A stretch of DNA of 10,859 nt from Verrucomicrobia bacterium UBA7008 (GCA_002449695.1 DJXI01000024.1:43887-54745); one strand, 5' to 3'. Numbered from the stretch's first letter, positions 1 to 8,012 are shown. The notes: generated by a model from the sequence alone, not told the origin. Numbers and translations are program-made.

Positions 1-1
1 G

Positions 2-3000
2 CTTCGGTGCGACAACCGCATCGCCCGCCTTCGCCGGCTCCGCCGCACCCGGCCGCTTCAATGCCTCTATTGTCGCCGCCGAATCAGCCGTATAGTAAAG
101 CCCCGGCACGACTTCGACATTCAGCGTCACCGTCTTGCCGTCGTCGTTTTCTCGGTAGGGCGGTTTCGATGAAACCGCCGCGTCATCCGTCCGCTCGAAC
201 GGCTCCTTCAACACCACCGACGCCGTCGTTCCCTCGACCGCAACCTTGAACCCTGCCGTCACGTCAACGCCGCCGACAAAGACCTTCACATCCTCCGCCG
301 TCGTACCCTCTGCGACCGCCGCCGTACGCGACTTCCCGTCCGCCGCCGATTCAAACACAACTGATTCACCGTCCGCCGTTATAATGAGACCCGTTTCCGT
401 CTCAGCAGGCGTCCACGAGACAGTGTCCAACCACACACAATCCTCGCCGCCGCTATCACGCTTGTCTTTCTCGTACCGCCATTCAATCGTGTGATGACCA
501 TCTCCATCAATGTAGAATGACATAGGCCGCCAATCAAGTTCACCGCCAATGACTTCTGTCACGTCATTGCCATCAACCGCAATTACAAAACCGTCATACG
601 CCTCACCCGTCTCAGCATCATACTCACTGGACACCTTGAGCATGAACGAAATCGTACCCGAACCCCGAACAACCGTCAAAAGTCGGCTCTTTTGTTTGTT
701 CCCTATCTTTCCGCTCCTCAGGGCGAAACCATCCGTCGATGCGCTTTTCACCCGCTCCCATGCCGCGTCGCCATCTGTTGCAAAGTCCTGTTCAGGCCAG
801 TTCAGACACTCTCCAAGCGTCCAAGGCAGTCTTGTCACGGCGCAGGAAACGACATCGCTGTCGAAGTAGTCCTCCCTGATTGCGACGGCTTTGACCGTCG
901 CGCTTCCCTCGACTGCGAAAGGACCTTGGTAGAAACGGCTCGTCGCCCCGTCCGCAGACGGTTCCGTCCCGTCGGTCGTATAATACACCGATGCGCCGGC
1001 GGCGGCCGCGATCGCCACCGTCGCGGAATCGGACTCGTAGGTCGCGGGCGCATCGATCACCGGTGCGGACAGGCGCTTTTCCGACCAGACCGCCGTCAGC
1101 GTCACGTCCGCCGCGCCCGCCATGTAGGACGCCCCGCCGCGCAGCACGTCACCATCGGCGCTCCACCCGTCAAATTCGTGCTTCGGCTTGGACAATCCGT
1201 CGCCGCCAGGAATCTCGACATGGCGACCTTCCGCCGTGTATATCGTCGGCGGCACGTCGCCCTTGACATCGTCGCCGACGGAAAAAGACACCGCTACGAC
1301 AGGCAACAACTCCAGATCCTTCAGCATAAGCGACTCGCCTTCCCAACGCAAGACGTGGTTGCCGCCGTCGGCGAACACCTCGTCATGCCGCGTCCACTCC
1401 CCGTCGCCTTCCTTCAACAGATATGTAGCTACGCCAGGCCCTTCGAACGAGGCCGTCAGCCATCCTCCGGCGTGTCCAGCGGTCTTGACGCACCTTTCGA
1501 CGGCATCGCCGATCCAGTTCGCGTCGCCTCCCGTCGCCAGCGCAAAACCGGCGGCACCGAGGCTTTCTTCAAGCGAAGTCCAGCTCCTTGTCGTCTTTGC
1601 CTCTGCGACTGCGCTGTCGAACCAGTCGTCCGCAACGGCGACGGCCCGGATCGTCGTCGTGCCAGTCACCTGAAACGCGCCTTCGTAGAGGACTCCTGTT
1701 TCGGCGTTCGGTTCGCTTCCGTCCGTAGTATAGTAGATCGTCGCGCCGGGCGACGCTTCTATCGTCACAGTCGTCGATTCCTCGTCATATGTCTCCGCTA
1801 CTTCGATCACGGGGGCGTCGAGCACCTTTTCCGACCAGACCGCCGTCAGCGTCACATCCGCCGTGCCAACCGCATAGGAAGCCCCGGCGCCATAGACGCG
1901 TACGCCGTCGGACCAACCCTCGAAGCGGTGTTTCGCGCAGGAAAGCCCGCCCTGTCCAGGCAGCGCGATTTCATAGCCGATCGCCCCCATCTGCGGCTGC
2001 GGCGGCTCGCCCGTCCCCGCGCCCGCCGCGAACGACACATAGACGGGATACGAGAATTTCACGCCATCGACCCAGACGCTGTCCGCGCCGGGATAGATCG
2101 TGTCGTCCGCAGCGTCCTTCGTGTAAATCCACTTGACGGTGTGCTCGCCGGCCGTCTCCACCGCTATCTCCACGCGCTCCCACTCTCCGGAGTCGCCGTC
2201 GATCCACGCGACCTCCTCGCCGTCCAGTTCGCATATGGCGTGATCGTAGAAAAACTCTCCGAGATTGTCTTCTTCGCACGACGCCTTCCAGCTGAACTCC
2301 AGAACTCCCGCGCCCGTGAAAGTCGCGCTCATCCACGACGACGACTCGTTCCCTATTCGGCCGCTCTTCATGGACGGCGTGCCGTCGAACGACGTCTCGG
2401 TCTCGTCGCTCCACCACTGGTTGCTGCTGTCGAGATCGAAAAACAGCGGCGCGGAACCCGGCTTCGCGATGATGTCGCCGATGTTCAAGACGTCGTTCAG
2501 AACCGGCGAATAGCGCGTTTCCACCACGTCGCTTATGCGGACGCCGCCAAGGAATGCCGCCGCCTTCACCGACACGAGTCCCGTGACGTTTATCGAGAAG
2601 CGTTTTTCGTAGTGCGTGCTTGCCGCCGTCGGCTCCGTCCCGTCGATCGTGTACCGCACCACCGCTTCCAGGATTTCGCAGTCGTGTGTCATCGTGACGG
2701 CCATCCGCCCGCTCTTCTTGCCGGAGAACGGAGTTATGCCGACCGTCGGCGCCGGCATCACCTGCCGCGCTTCATCGCCAGCCGGCCAAGCCTCGCCCCA
2801 GCCGCCGTCCTTCTTCGCCGCCACGACCTTTACGCCTGAAGGCGCGCCGGTGAAAACGGATATGAATTCGCTCTCGCCCCCGTCCGCGCCCCCGATCCAA
2901 TTCTGATTGACGCCCGGCGCATCACCAGCGAACACGACATACTTAAGCGCTGTGCAGCCATCGAACACCCTGTTCCCGAACTTTGCCACGTTCGCCCCGA

Positions 3001-6000
3001 CGACGACAGTCTCGATCGACTTGCATCCGGCAAAGAAACCGTCGGGCACCTCGCGCACCGGCAACCCGTCTATCTCGTCCGGTATCGCGACGACGGACGG
3101 CATTTCTCCAGAACTTTGATTTATCGACACCAACCACACGCTACCATCTACCGGCCAATACCGCCAATTCACGCCGCCGATAGCGCACGTCTTCACATAC
3201 GCCGTTTCAACGACGCGCTCGCCGGTATAGTTTCCCATGCCGGTCACGGTTACGGTTGTCGTCCCGGATGCATCGTCGTTCTCGACATTCGTGCAATAGT
3301 CCACCCCCTCGACAAGGGTCCTGCCGATGCCGTCGTCTTGAATGCCGAGCGAAAATACAGGCTGGCGGCCGGGGCCCTCCACGATATTGCGGGCCGTCAC
3401 AGTCGCATTTTCGATGGAGCGCGGCGTTATCGCCACATTGACGGCGCCGGTGAACGAATTGTAGCCCGGCGCGCTCAATTCCACCCACACCGTTTCGTCG
3501 CAGACGTTCGTGAAGACGATGTAGTCTTCGCCATACGGTCCGTTTTCCGACAATGCGTAGCGAACCGTCGCCTGGCCGTCGTCGCCGTAAGCCGCCTCGC
3601 CAAGCGCCCAGTGTCCCTCGCCGTCGTAAACTCCTTCATACGGCACTATATTGCCTGAAGCCCCTGAATACATCCCCGTCTCTTCGTCATGGCCGATATC
3701 AAAATCAGCGGGCGTGATTTGATATGCCGTCTCGAATCGTCCGGTGTAGTTGCCCTTGCAGACAATCGCAGCCGTCGCACGTCCAGGCAAGACGTTGTCC
3801 GTGTAGATTACGTCGTAGTCCGTCCCTTCGACCAGTTCGACGCCATTGAAGTCGTTGGTGATTGAGATATTGGACAGCACCTTCGCCGTTCCGTCGTAAA
3901 CGAGATTTTGCGGCATTGAGAAACTTATCTGCTCCGCAGCCACCGGTCGCGGTAGAACCGTATAGACGACTTCGACCACGCCCGTATAATTGAATATCGG
4001 GCAGTCGTTCCCGTCTTTCACAATCCGTTCTTCCCATGTCGTCGTATAGTCGTAATCGCCGGCGCTTCGCCTCTCGTATTCGTAGGGGTCGCAGAACCAA
4101 TCCGCAGATCCCGAGCCGCCTTCCGACATGACTCCAATGTTTATAGAATACGTTCCAGCATCGACGACCATTTTGTTCTCTATGAAATATGAAGTAGGAT
4201 CGGACAGCTCGATGCTGAAATCGGTATCGAGAATCGAAACCGCCTCGCCCGTATAGACCCGTTCTGCATTGACGGCAGAAACAGTCTGGGACGAAAAATC
4301 CGCCGGCGCGAGATAGACGTAAACCCAGTCGTTGCCGTTGAAAGTCACATCCTCGCAATAATAATCGTCCCACATGCTCCATGATCCGTCAATCGAAACA
4401 GCAATGCGATACAGTCCGGCGTTTGTTATAAGCCTGTCTCTCCTATCATAGTAATAGTTGTAGTCATCCCATACATTGCTCTGAAATCCAGGTCCGTCTC
4501 TATACCCCCCAAACTCTCTATACCCGCTCGAATAAAAACCATAGCTGGATTCACAATTGCTTGAATAAGAAGGAATGGCGCCATCATCGACATCAAGATA
4601 TACGCTGCCGCCGCTTCCTGCGGAATATGCGCCCAAATCAACATATCCAATATATGTAGAGCCGGAATGGACGTCGCGCGCGGAATAATAGCCGTTGTAA
4701 CCATCGGATATCTGAAGATGCCAATACGTAAAATCGCTCCATGAACTGGAATAATGCGCCCGCTCCACCTTGAAGCCTGCCGTTGCCTCGCCCCTGAAGT
4801 TGATTCCGTCGCCGATGACTTTCACAAGCCACGACCCGGCAGGCAGACTGTAATGATTTTCATCACACCACCACGTTCCGTAGTCCTCCAAATGTCTCGC
4901 GAACAATTCATCATAGTTGTTGCCGCCGTAAATCTCAATGGTGCAATATTTCTCCCAACCCTCCATTGCATTCCCGTCGATGTCGTAAACTGCGGCGATG
5001 AAATCTAAATCTATATTGCCGTAGTTGGAATGGATTTTCTCATAATCCCAGTCAGAGACGGTCACTGTAGAGGGTATCGCAAGTTCAATGGAAGCAATTC
5101 CCTCTTTCTCCCAATGCGCGTAGTATGGTTTGCCTCGCTCGACATCCGTCGCATCCACAATCCGTTCGCCACCCACCGGCTCGGACCACCATCCGTCGAA
5201 AAAGATCGAATCACGCTTCAACACAGGCAGAATGAAATTTGCTCTGTCAGGCGCTACAAAAACGACAGTCAACCTGTCGTCGTGCAGAATGTCGCCGTTT
5301 TCATCGTATTCGGGGAACTGCGACGGAAGTGCAAGCGCTCCACATTTCGTCAGCTTGGTTGCATGCATCGTAATGTTCGTTAAGTTGTTGCATCCCTCGA
5401 ACACACGTTCGCTAATGTTCGTCACGCCACGGCCGATTGTCGCGCTCGCAAGTCCGCTGCAACCAGAAAACGCCTCATTGCCGATGCTCTTCACGCTATT
5501 CGGTATTGTCACGTTCGCCAAGCTACTGCAACCAGAGAACGCTTTCTTGTTGATATCTGCCACCTTGGCACCGATTATCACGTTCGTCAAACTAATACAA
5601 TCGGAAAACGCCGACGAACCAATGTTAGTCACACTGTTCCCAATTATCACGTTTGTCAAATCGCTACGGCCAGAGAACATTTGCGGATCAATATATTTCA
5701 CGCCGTTGCCAATCGTCACGCTCGCCAAACCGCTGCAGCCTTCGAACGCCTTACCCTCGATGATCGTAACGCTGTCGGGTATTGTCACGCTCTTCATGCT
5801 GCTACAACCGTCGAACGCCTGACTCCCGATGCTCGTCACGCCGTTGCCGATCGTCATGCTCGTAATGCCACTGCACCAACGGAACGCTTCCTCCCCGATG
5901 TTCGTCACGGAGTCGGGTATCATCACGCTCGTCAAACCGCTGCAGCCGCGGAACGCATTATCTCCAATGTTCGTGACAGAATTGCCAATCGTCACGCTCT

Positions 6001-7567
6001 TCAAGCCGCTACAACCAGAGAACGCGTCCACTCCGATGCTGGTCACGGAATCGGGTATTGTCACGCTCGTAAGGCTGCTGCAACCGGAGAACGCACACCT
6101 CCCGATGCTCGTCACGGAGTCGGGTATCGTCAATTCTGAAAGAAGTTCGCCGTTGAGATAAAGATCGTGTGCGTAATAAAGCGGATTGCCGGTAGAAGAG
6201 CCAAACGAAATACCGCACCATTTGGCTATATCAGTTATAATAACGCTCGTCAAGCCGCTGCAACCGGAGAACGCAGAAGACCAGATGCTCGTCACAGAGT
6301 CTGGTATCGTCACGCTCGTCATGCTGCTACAACCGTCGAACGCCCGATACCCGATGTTCGTCACGCTGTCGGGTATCGTCACGCTCGTCATGCTGCTACA
6401 ACCTTCGAACGCCTGACTCCCGATGCTCGTCACGCCGTTGCCGATCGTCACGCTCGTAATGCCACTGCACCAACGGAACGCTTCCTCCCCGATGTTCGTC
6501 ACGGAGTCGGGTATCATCACGCTCGTCAAACCGCTGCAGCCGCGAAACGCATTATCTCCAATGTTCGTGACAGAATTGCCAATCATCACGCTCGTCAAGC
6601 CGCTGCAGTTTTCGAACGTATTATCTCCAATGTTCGTGACAGAATTGCCAATCGTCACGCTCTTCAAGCCGCTACAACCAGAGAACGCGTCTACTCCGAT
6701 GCTGGTCATGGAATCGGGTATCGTCACGCTCGTCAAGCCGCTACAGTAGGCAAACGCATAATTCCCGACGCTCGTGACGGAGTCGGGTATCGTCACGCTC
6801 GTCAAGCCGCTACAGCCTTCGAACGCATGATCTCCGATGCTCGTCACGCCGTTTGGGACGGCAACATCTCCATTGACACCTACAACGAGAGTCTTGCCAT
6901 CTATTGTCAACAGCAAACCATCGACAGACTTGTAATGCTCGTTGCCTTTCGCAACCTCAAACGCCGCTATGGAATTGCAGTCGTAGAACGCATAAGAGCC
7001 GATGTTCGCCACGCCGTTGTCGATTGTCACACTCGTCAGGCCGCTGCAACTAGCGAACGCCCAATCCCCGATGCTCGTCACGCCGTCTGGGATTGTAACG
7101 CTCGTCAAGCCGTCGCAACCGTAAAAGGCAGATGAACCGATGTTCGTTACGCCATTGCCGATCGTCACGCTCGTCAAGCCGCTACAACCAGCGAACGCTT
7201 CCACTCCGATGCTGGTCACGGAATCGGGTATCGTCACGCTCTTCAAGCCATTGCAGCCGGAGAACGCATAAGACCCGATGTTTTTCACGCTGCCGGGAAT
7301 CGTCACGCTCGTCAGCCCGCTGCAACCATAGAACGCGCTGCTGCCTATGCTCGTCATCGGTTTGCCGCCGAGCGTGGATGGAATTGTCACGGCACTTGCA
7401 GGTTTAGGCGAGATGGCCGCAGACCCACTTCCATTGTAAATCTCCGCCGTGTTACCTGTAATGCGATACGTCCACGTGTAGCCGCCGACAGTTTCCGTAT
7501 CAGCCAATGCATTGCATATCATGCTGACGACAACCGTCAACATCATAAATTTCTTGATCACGACCAC
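2..7567 (-). CDS. Giant secreted BspA-like leucine-rich-repeat multidomain surface protein (3' end beyond window)
   Basis: One frame of 2522 codons read without a stop to the left edge. Residues 1-22 look like a signal peptide (MVVIKKF, hydrophobic core, ALA cleavage before Asp23). Rough order: LRR_5/BspA repeats 60-738; InlB-B-like repeat 762-823 (ends YAHWEKE); unrecognised domain 824-955; Tyr/Gly/Ser-rich stretch 956-1045; Ig/MBG-like domains with NYTG motifs about 1087-1458; two further LRR-like units 1478-1555; then three modules of chitobiase-C-like (YTIDGTEP, YYTTDGSEP, YYTTDGTEP), jelly-roll (VWVDGVKF) and InlB-B-like (VTLTAVWSEK) domains, and a beta-rich tail 2380-2522. BspA-type proteins are usually adhesins or scaffolds at the cell surface; that role is inferred. 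No anchor or catalytic motif is visible before the edge. GTG at 7567 is preferred because GAGGA lies 5 nt upstream; GTG 7561 (GGAG 5 nt upstream) and ATG 7546 are alternatives giving nearly the same protein. Confidence 0.9.
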   Translation of the reverse strand, partial: MVVIKKFMMLTVVVSMICNALADTETVGGYTWTYRITGNTAEIYNGSGSAAISPKPASAVTIPSTLGGKPMTSIGSSAFYGCSGLTSVTIPGSVKNIGSYAFSGCNGLKSVTIPDSVTSIGVEAFAGCSGLTSVTIGNGVTNIGSSAFYGCDGLTSVTIPDGVTSIGDWAFASCSGLTSVTIDNGVANIGSYAFYDCNSIAAFEVAKGNEHYKSVDGLLLTIDGKTLVVGVNGDVAVPNGVTSIGDHAFEGCSGLTSVTIPDSVTSVGNYAFAYCSGLTSVTIPDSMTSIGVDAFSGCSGLKSVTIGNSVTNIGDNTFENCSGLTSVMIGNSVTNIGDNAFRGCSGLTSVMIPDSVTNIGEEAFRWCSGITSVTIGNGVTSIGSQAFEGCSSMTSVTIPDSVTNIGYRAFDGCSSMTSVTIPDSVTSIWSSAFSGCSGLTSVIITDIAKWCGISFGSSTGNPLYYAHDLYLNGELLSELTIPDSVTSIGRCAFSGCSSLTSVTIPDSVTSIGVDAFSGCSGLKSVTIGNSVTNIGDNAFRGCSGLTSVMIPDSVTNIGEEAFRWCSGITSMTIGNGVTSIGSQAFDGCSSMKSVTIPDSVTIIEGKAFEGCSGLASVTIGNGVKYIDPQMFSGRSDLTNVIIGNSVTNIGSSAFSDCISLTNVIIGAKVADINKKAFSGCSSLANVTIPNSVKSIGNEAFSGCSGLASATIGRGVTNISERVFEGCNNLTNITMHATKLTKCGALALPSQFPEYDENGDILHDDRLTVVFVAPDRANFILPVLKRDSIFFDGWWSEPVGGERIVDATDVERGKPYYAHWEKEGIASIELAIPSTVTVSDWDYEKIHSNYGNIDLDFIAAVYDIDGNAMEGWEKYCTIEIYGGNNYDELFARHLEDYGTWWCDENHYSLPAGSWLVKVIGDGINFRGEATAGFKVERAHYSSSWSDFTYWHLQISDGYNGYYSARDVHSGSTYIGYVDLGAYSAGSGGSVYLDVDDGAIPSYSSNCESSYGFYSSGYREFGGYRDGPGFQSNVWDDYNYYYDRRDRLITNAGLYRIAVSIDGSWSMWDDYYCEDVTFNGNDWVYVYLAPADFSSQTVSAVNAERVYTGEAVSILDTDFSIELSDPTSYFIENKMVVDAGTYSINIGVMSEGGSGSADWFCDPYEYERRSAGDYDYTTTWEERIVKDGNDCPIFNYTGVVEVVYTVLPRPVAAEQISFSMPQNLVYDGTAKVLSNISITNDFNGVELVEGTDYDVIYTDNVLPGRATAAIVCKGNYTGRFETAYQITPADFDIGHDEETGMYSGASGNIVPYEGVYDGEGHWALGEAAYGDDGQATVRYALSENGPYGEDYIVFTNVCDETVWVELSAPGYNSFTGAVNVAITPRSIENATVTARNIVEGPGRQPVFSLGIQDDGIGRTLVEGVDYCTNVENDDASGTTTVTVTGMGNYTGERVVETAYVKTCAIGGVNWRYWPVDGSVWLVSINQSSGEMPSVVAIPDEIDGLPVREVPDGFFAGCKSIETVVVGANVAKFGNRVFDGCTALKYVVFAGDAPGVNQNWIGGADGGESEFISVFTGAPSGVKVVAAKKDGGWGEAWPAGDEARQVMPAPTVGITPFSGKKSGRMAVTMTHDCEILEAVVRYTIDGTEPTAASTHYEKRFSINVTGLVSVKAAAFLGGVRISDVVETRYSPVLNDVLNIGDIIAKPGSAPLFFDLDSSNQWWSDETETSFDGTPSMKSGRIGNESSSWMSATFTGAGVLEFSWKASCEEDNLGEFFYDHAICELDGEEVAWIDGDSGEWERVEIAVETAGEHTVKWIYTKDAADDTIYPGADSVWVDGVKFSYPVYVSFAAGAGTGEPPQPQMGAIGYEIALPGQGGLSCAKHRFEGWSDGVRVYGAGASYAVGTADVTLTAVWSEKVLDAPVIEVAETYDEESTTVTIEASPGATIYYTTDGSEPNAETGVLYEGAFQVTGTTTIRAVAVADDWFDSAVAEAKTTRSWTSLEESLGAAGFALATGGDANWIGDAVERCVKTAGHAGGWLTASFEGPGVATYLLKEGDGEWTRHDEVFADGGNHVLRWEGESLMLKDLELLPVVAVSFSVGDDVKGDVPPTIYTAEGRHVEIPGGDGLSKPKHEFDGWSADGDVLRGGASYMAGAADVTLTAVWSEKRLSAPVIDAPATYESDSATVAIAAAAGASVYYTTDGTEPSADGATSRFYQGPFAVEGSATVKAVAIREDYFDSDVVSCAVTRLPWTLGECLNWPEQDFATDGDAAWERVKSASTDGFALRSGKIGNKQKSRLLTVVRGSGTISFMLKVSSEYDAETGEAYDGFVIAVDGNDVTEVIGGELDWRPMSFYIDGDGHHTIEWRYEKDKRDSGGEDCVWLDTVSWTPAETETGLIITADGESVVFESAADGKSRTAAVAEGTTAEDVKVFVGGVDVTAGFKVAVEGTTASVVLKEPFERTDDAAVSSKPPYRENDDGKTVTLNVEVVPGLYYTADSAATIEALKRPGAAEPAKAGDAVVAPK
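435..2750 (-). repeat. Three tandem chitobiase-C-like / jelly-roll / InlB-B-like modules
   Basis: Within the giant gene the order repeats three times. Chitobiase-C-like: about 2750-2570, 1826-1640, 1070-865. Jelly-roll: 2440-2065, 1600-1295, 820-435. InlB-B-like: 2045-1826 and 1290-1076; the third copy has instead the C-terminal tail. The middle jelly-roll is shortened, keeping ASFEGPGV and HVLRWEGE but lacking the central strands and the VWVDG ending. A 30-nt stretch coding TLTAVWSEK is identical at 1076-1105 and 1826-1855, exactly 750 nt apart. Module names rest on motif recognition, not on a profile search. Confidence 0.75.
4430..4705 (-). other. Tyr/Gly/Ser-rich segment of the giant protein
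   Basis: Residues about 956-1045 are low in complexity and rich in Tyr, Gly, Ser and Asp, with runs such as NGYYSARD, SSYGFYSSGYREFGGYRDG and DDYNYYYDRRDR. Codons here favour TAT, AGA, AGG and GGG, unlike the GC-ending codons of the flanking modules, and the stretch is visibly richer in A+T. It may be a flexible linker or a sticky segment; no domain is recognised. Confidence 0.7.
5353..7390 (-). repeat. LRR_5 (BspA-type) repeat array, about 26 units of 23 residues / 69 nt
   Basis: In the giant gene the unit reads roughly AFxGCSGLTSVTIPDSVTSIG plus two residues and recurs about 26 times with a 69-nt period. Two units are interrupted: one near 6850-7010 carries an insertion ending in LLLTIDGKTLVVG, and one near 6140-6240 carries DIAKWCGISFG and LYYAHDLYLNGE. 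Both insert types are familiar in BspA-like proteins. The last units (5353-5720) are the most diverged, for example GRSDL for GCSGL. On the plus strand the repeats produce many short open frames that are not genes. Confidence 0.93.
5780..6720 (-). repeat. Segmental duplication inside the LRR array
   Basis: The stretch 5780-6060 is an almost identical copy of about 6374-6720. The alignment offset is 594 nt in the left part (5821 matches 6415) and 663 nt in the right part (5991 matches 6654). The difference is exactly 69 nt, one LRR unit (AF/TFENCSGLTSVMIG type at about 6590-6655). In the protein, units 8-13 match units 16-20 with one unit absent from the second copy. Only scattered substitutions separate the copies, so the event is recent or maintained by gene conversion. 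Confidence 0.88.
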
Positions 7568-7740
7568 TCCATTCCTCTTCCACGCCTCGTCCACAAGAGG
7601 CACGTCGCGGTGAGGCGCGAAAAAAGAACGTGGCGTGCCTGTAAATCCATGTCTTGAGTGAGGCACGACCAAGCGCCCATAACTAAACACGAATTGAAGA
7701 CACGCCACGTGTGACTTGCACACGTAACGCATCTTACATA
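7568..7740 (-). promoter_or_regulatory. Structured 5' leader of the giant LRR gene, possible RNA switch
   Basis: Complementary segments compete (minus-strand order). H1: ACGTGTG 7725-7719 with CACACGT 7713-7707, loop 5. Long-range stem: ACGTGGCGTG 7710-7701 with CACGCCACGT 7637-7628, ten pairs, followed at once by TCTTTTTT 7627-7620; it shares four bases with H1. P2: CGTGCCT 7667-7661 with AGGCACG 7640-7634. P3: the same AGGCACG with CGTGCCT 7604-7598. P4: CCTCTT 7600-7595 with AAGAGG 7579-7574, which holds the Shine-Dalgarno. P2 would leave the downstream segment free to cover the Shine-Dalgarno; P3 would release it. Pairings are seen by eye; regulation is inferred. Confidence 0.45.
7571..7577 (-). 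promoter_or_regulatory. Ribosome binding site of the giant LRR gene
   Basis: GAGGAAT on the minus strand, with GAGGA ending 5 nt before GTG 7567. It supports the GTG start that gives a well-formed signal peptide. A second weaker GGAG (7570-7567) lies 5 nt before GTG 7561, so either GTG could be used. Confidence 0.55.
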
Positions 7741-7764
7741 CTCGGCTTAGTTATTGAAATTTTG

Positions 7765-7935
7765 GTCGTTTTCACCCAAAGCCAAATACGCAAGATTGCG
7801 TACGTCGGCGGATGTTGCCGTCCGCCCTTGGCGGGCTCCGCTTTCGCGTGCCGCCGGTCCCGGGCCGTTGCGCACCCGGGAGTATGGAAAAGATCAAGCC
7901 CGGCCTCGCGGCGGATTTGCCGCCCCTCAACCGAA
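7765..7935. other. GC-rich hairpin cluster in the intergenic region, no gene seen
   Basis: Four perfect inverted repeats lie close together: TACGCAA/TTGCGTA (7787-7793 and 7796-7802), GGCGGA/TCCGCC (7807-7812 and 7821-7826), TCCCGGG/CCCGGGA (7858-7864 and 7875-7881), and GGCGG/CCGCC (7910-7914 and 7920-7924). Short open frames crossing the stretch resemble no protein I know. It could be part of a long structured leader of the giant gene or a dispersed palindromic repeat. Confidence 0.5.
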
Positions 7936-7942
7936 CGACTGA

Positions 7943-7972
7943 ATTATAGCAAAAAGCCCTTGCGCAAGGCAA
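7943..7972 (-). promoter_or_regulatory. Candidate promoter upstream of the giant LRR gene
   Basis: Minus strand TTGCCT (7972-7967), an 18-nt spacer, then a perfect TATAAT (7948-7943). It lies inside and just after the terminator hairpin of the hydrolase gene. If active, the transcript would carry a leader of roughly 370 nt before the giant gene. The -35 box matches the consensus at only four positions. Confidence 0.4.
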
Positions 7973-7976
7973 GGGC
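7951..7976 (-). terminator. Intrinsic terminator of the rsmE-hydrolase transcript
   Basis: On the minus strand GCCCTTG (7976-7970), a 7-nt loop, and CAAGGGC (7962-7956) form a perfect 7-bp stem followed directly by TTTTT (7955-7951). It lies 37 nt beyond the hydrolase stop codon and is a typical Rho-independent terminator. Confidence 0.85.
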
Positions 7977-7982
7977 GAAACA

Positions 7983-8006
7983 GAAAAGCGCCGCGAGGCC
8001 GCGGCG
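7983..8006 (-). terminator. First, GC-rich terminator hairpin after the hydrolase gene
   Basis: Minus strand CGCCGCG (8006-8000), loop of four, CGCGGCG (7995-7989), followed by CTTTTC. It begins 6 nt after the hydrolase stop. The T-tract is short, so the next hairpin at 7951-7976 probably completes termination. Confidence 0.6.
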
Positions 8007-8012
8007 GGCTCG

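Noticed and set aside
692..2839. A 715-codon open frame on the plus strand
   Set aside because: It is antisense to the giant gene, is Arg/His/Pro-rich with no recognisable motif, and arises from the GC-rich codons of the real frame.
3705..4704. Two minus-strand open frames (3705-4382 and 4426-4704) suggesting separate small genes
   Set aside because: Both are other-frame readings of the giant gene, whose frame is continuous through this part.
5353..7390. A CRISPR-like regular repeat pattern
   Set aside because: The 69-nt period is coding, keeps a 23-residue LRR consensus, and has no unique spacers of constant length.
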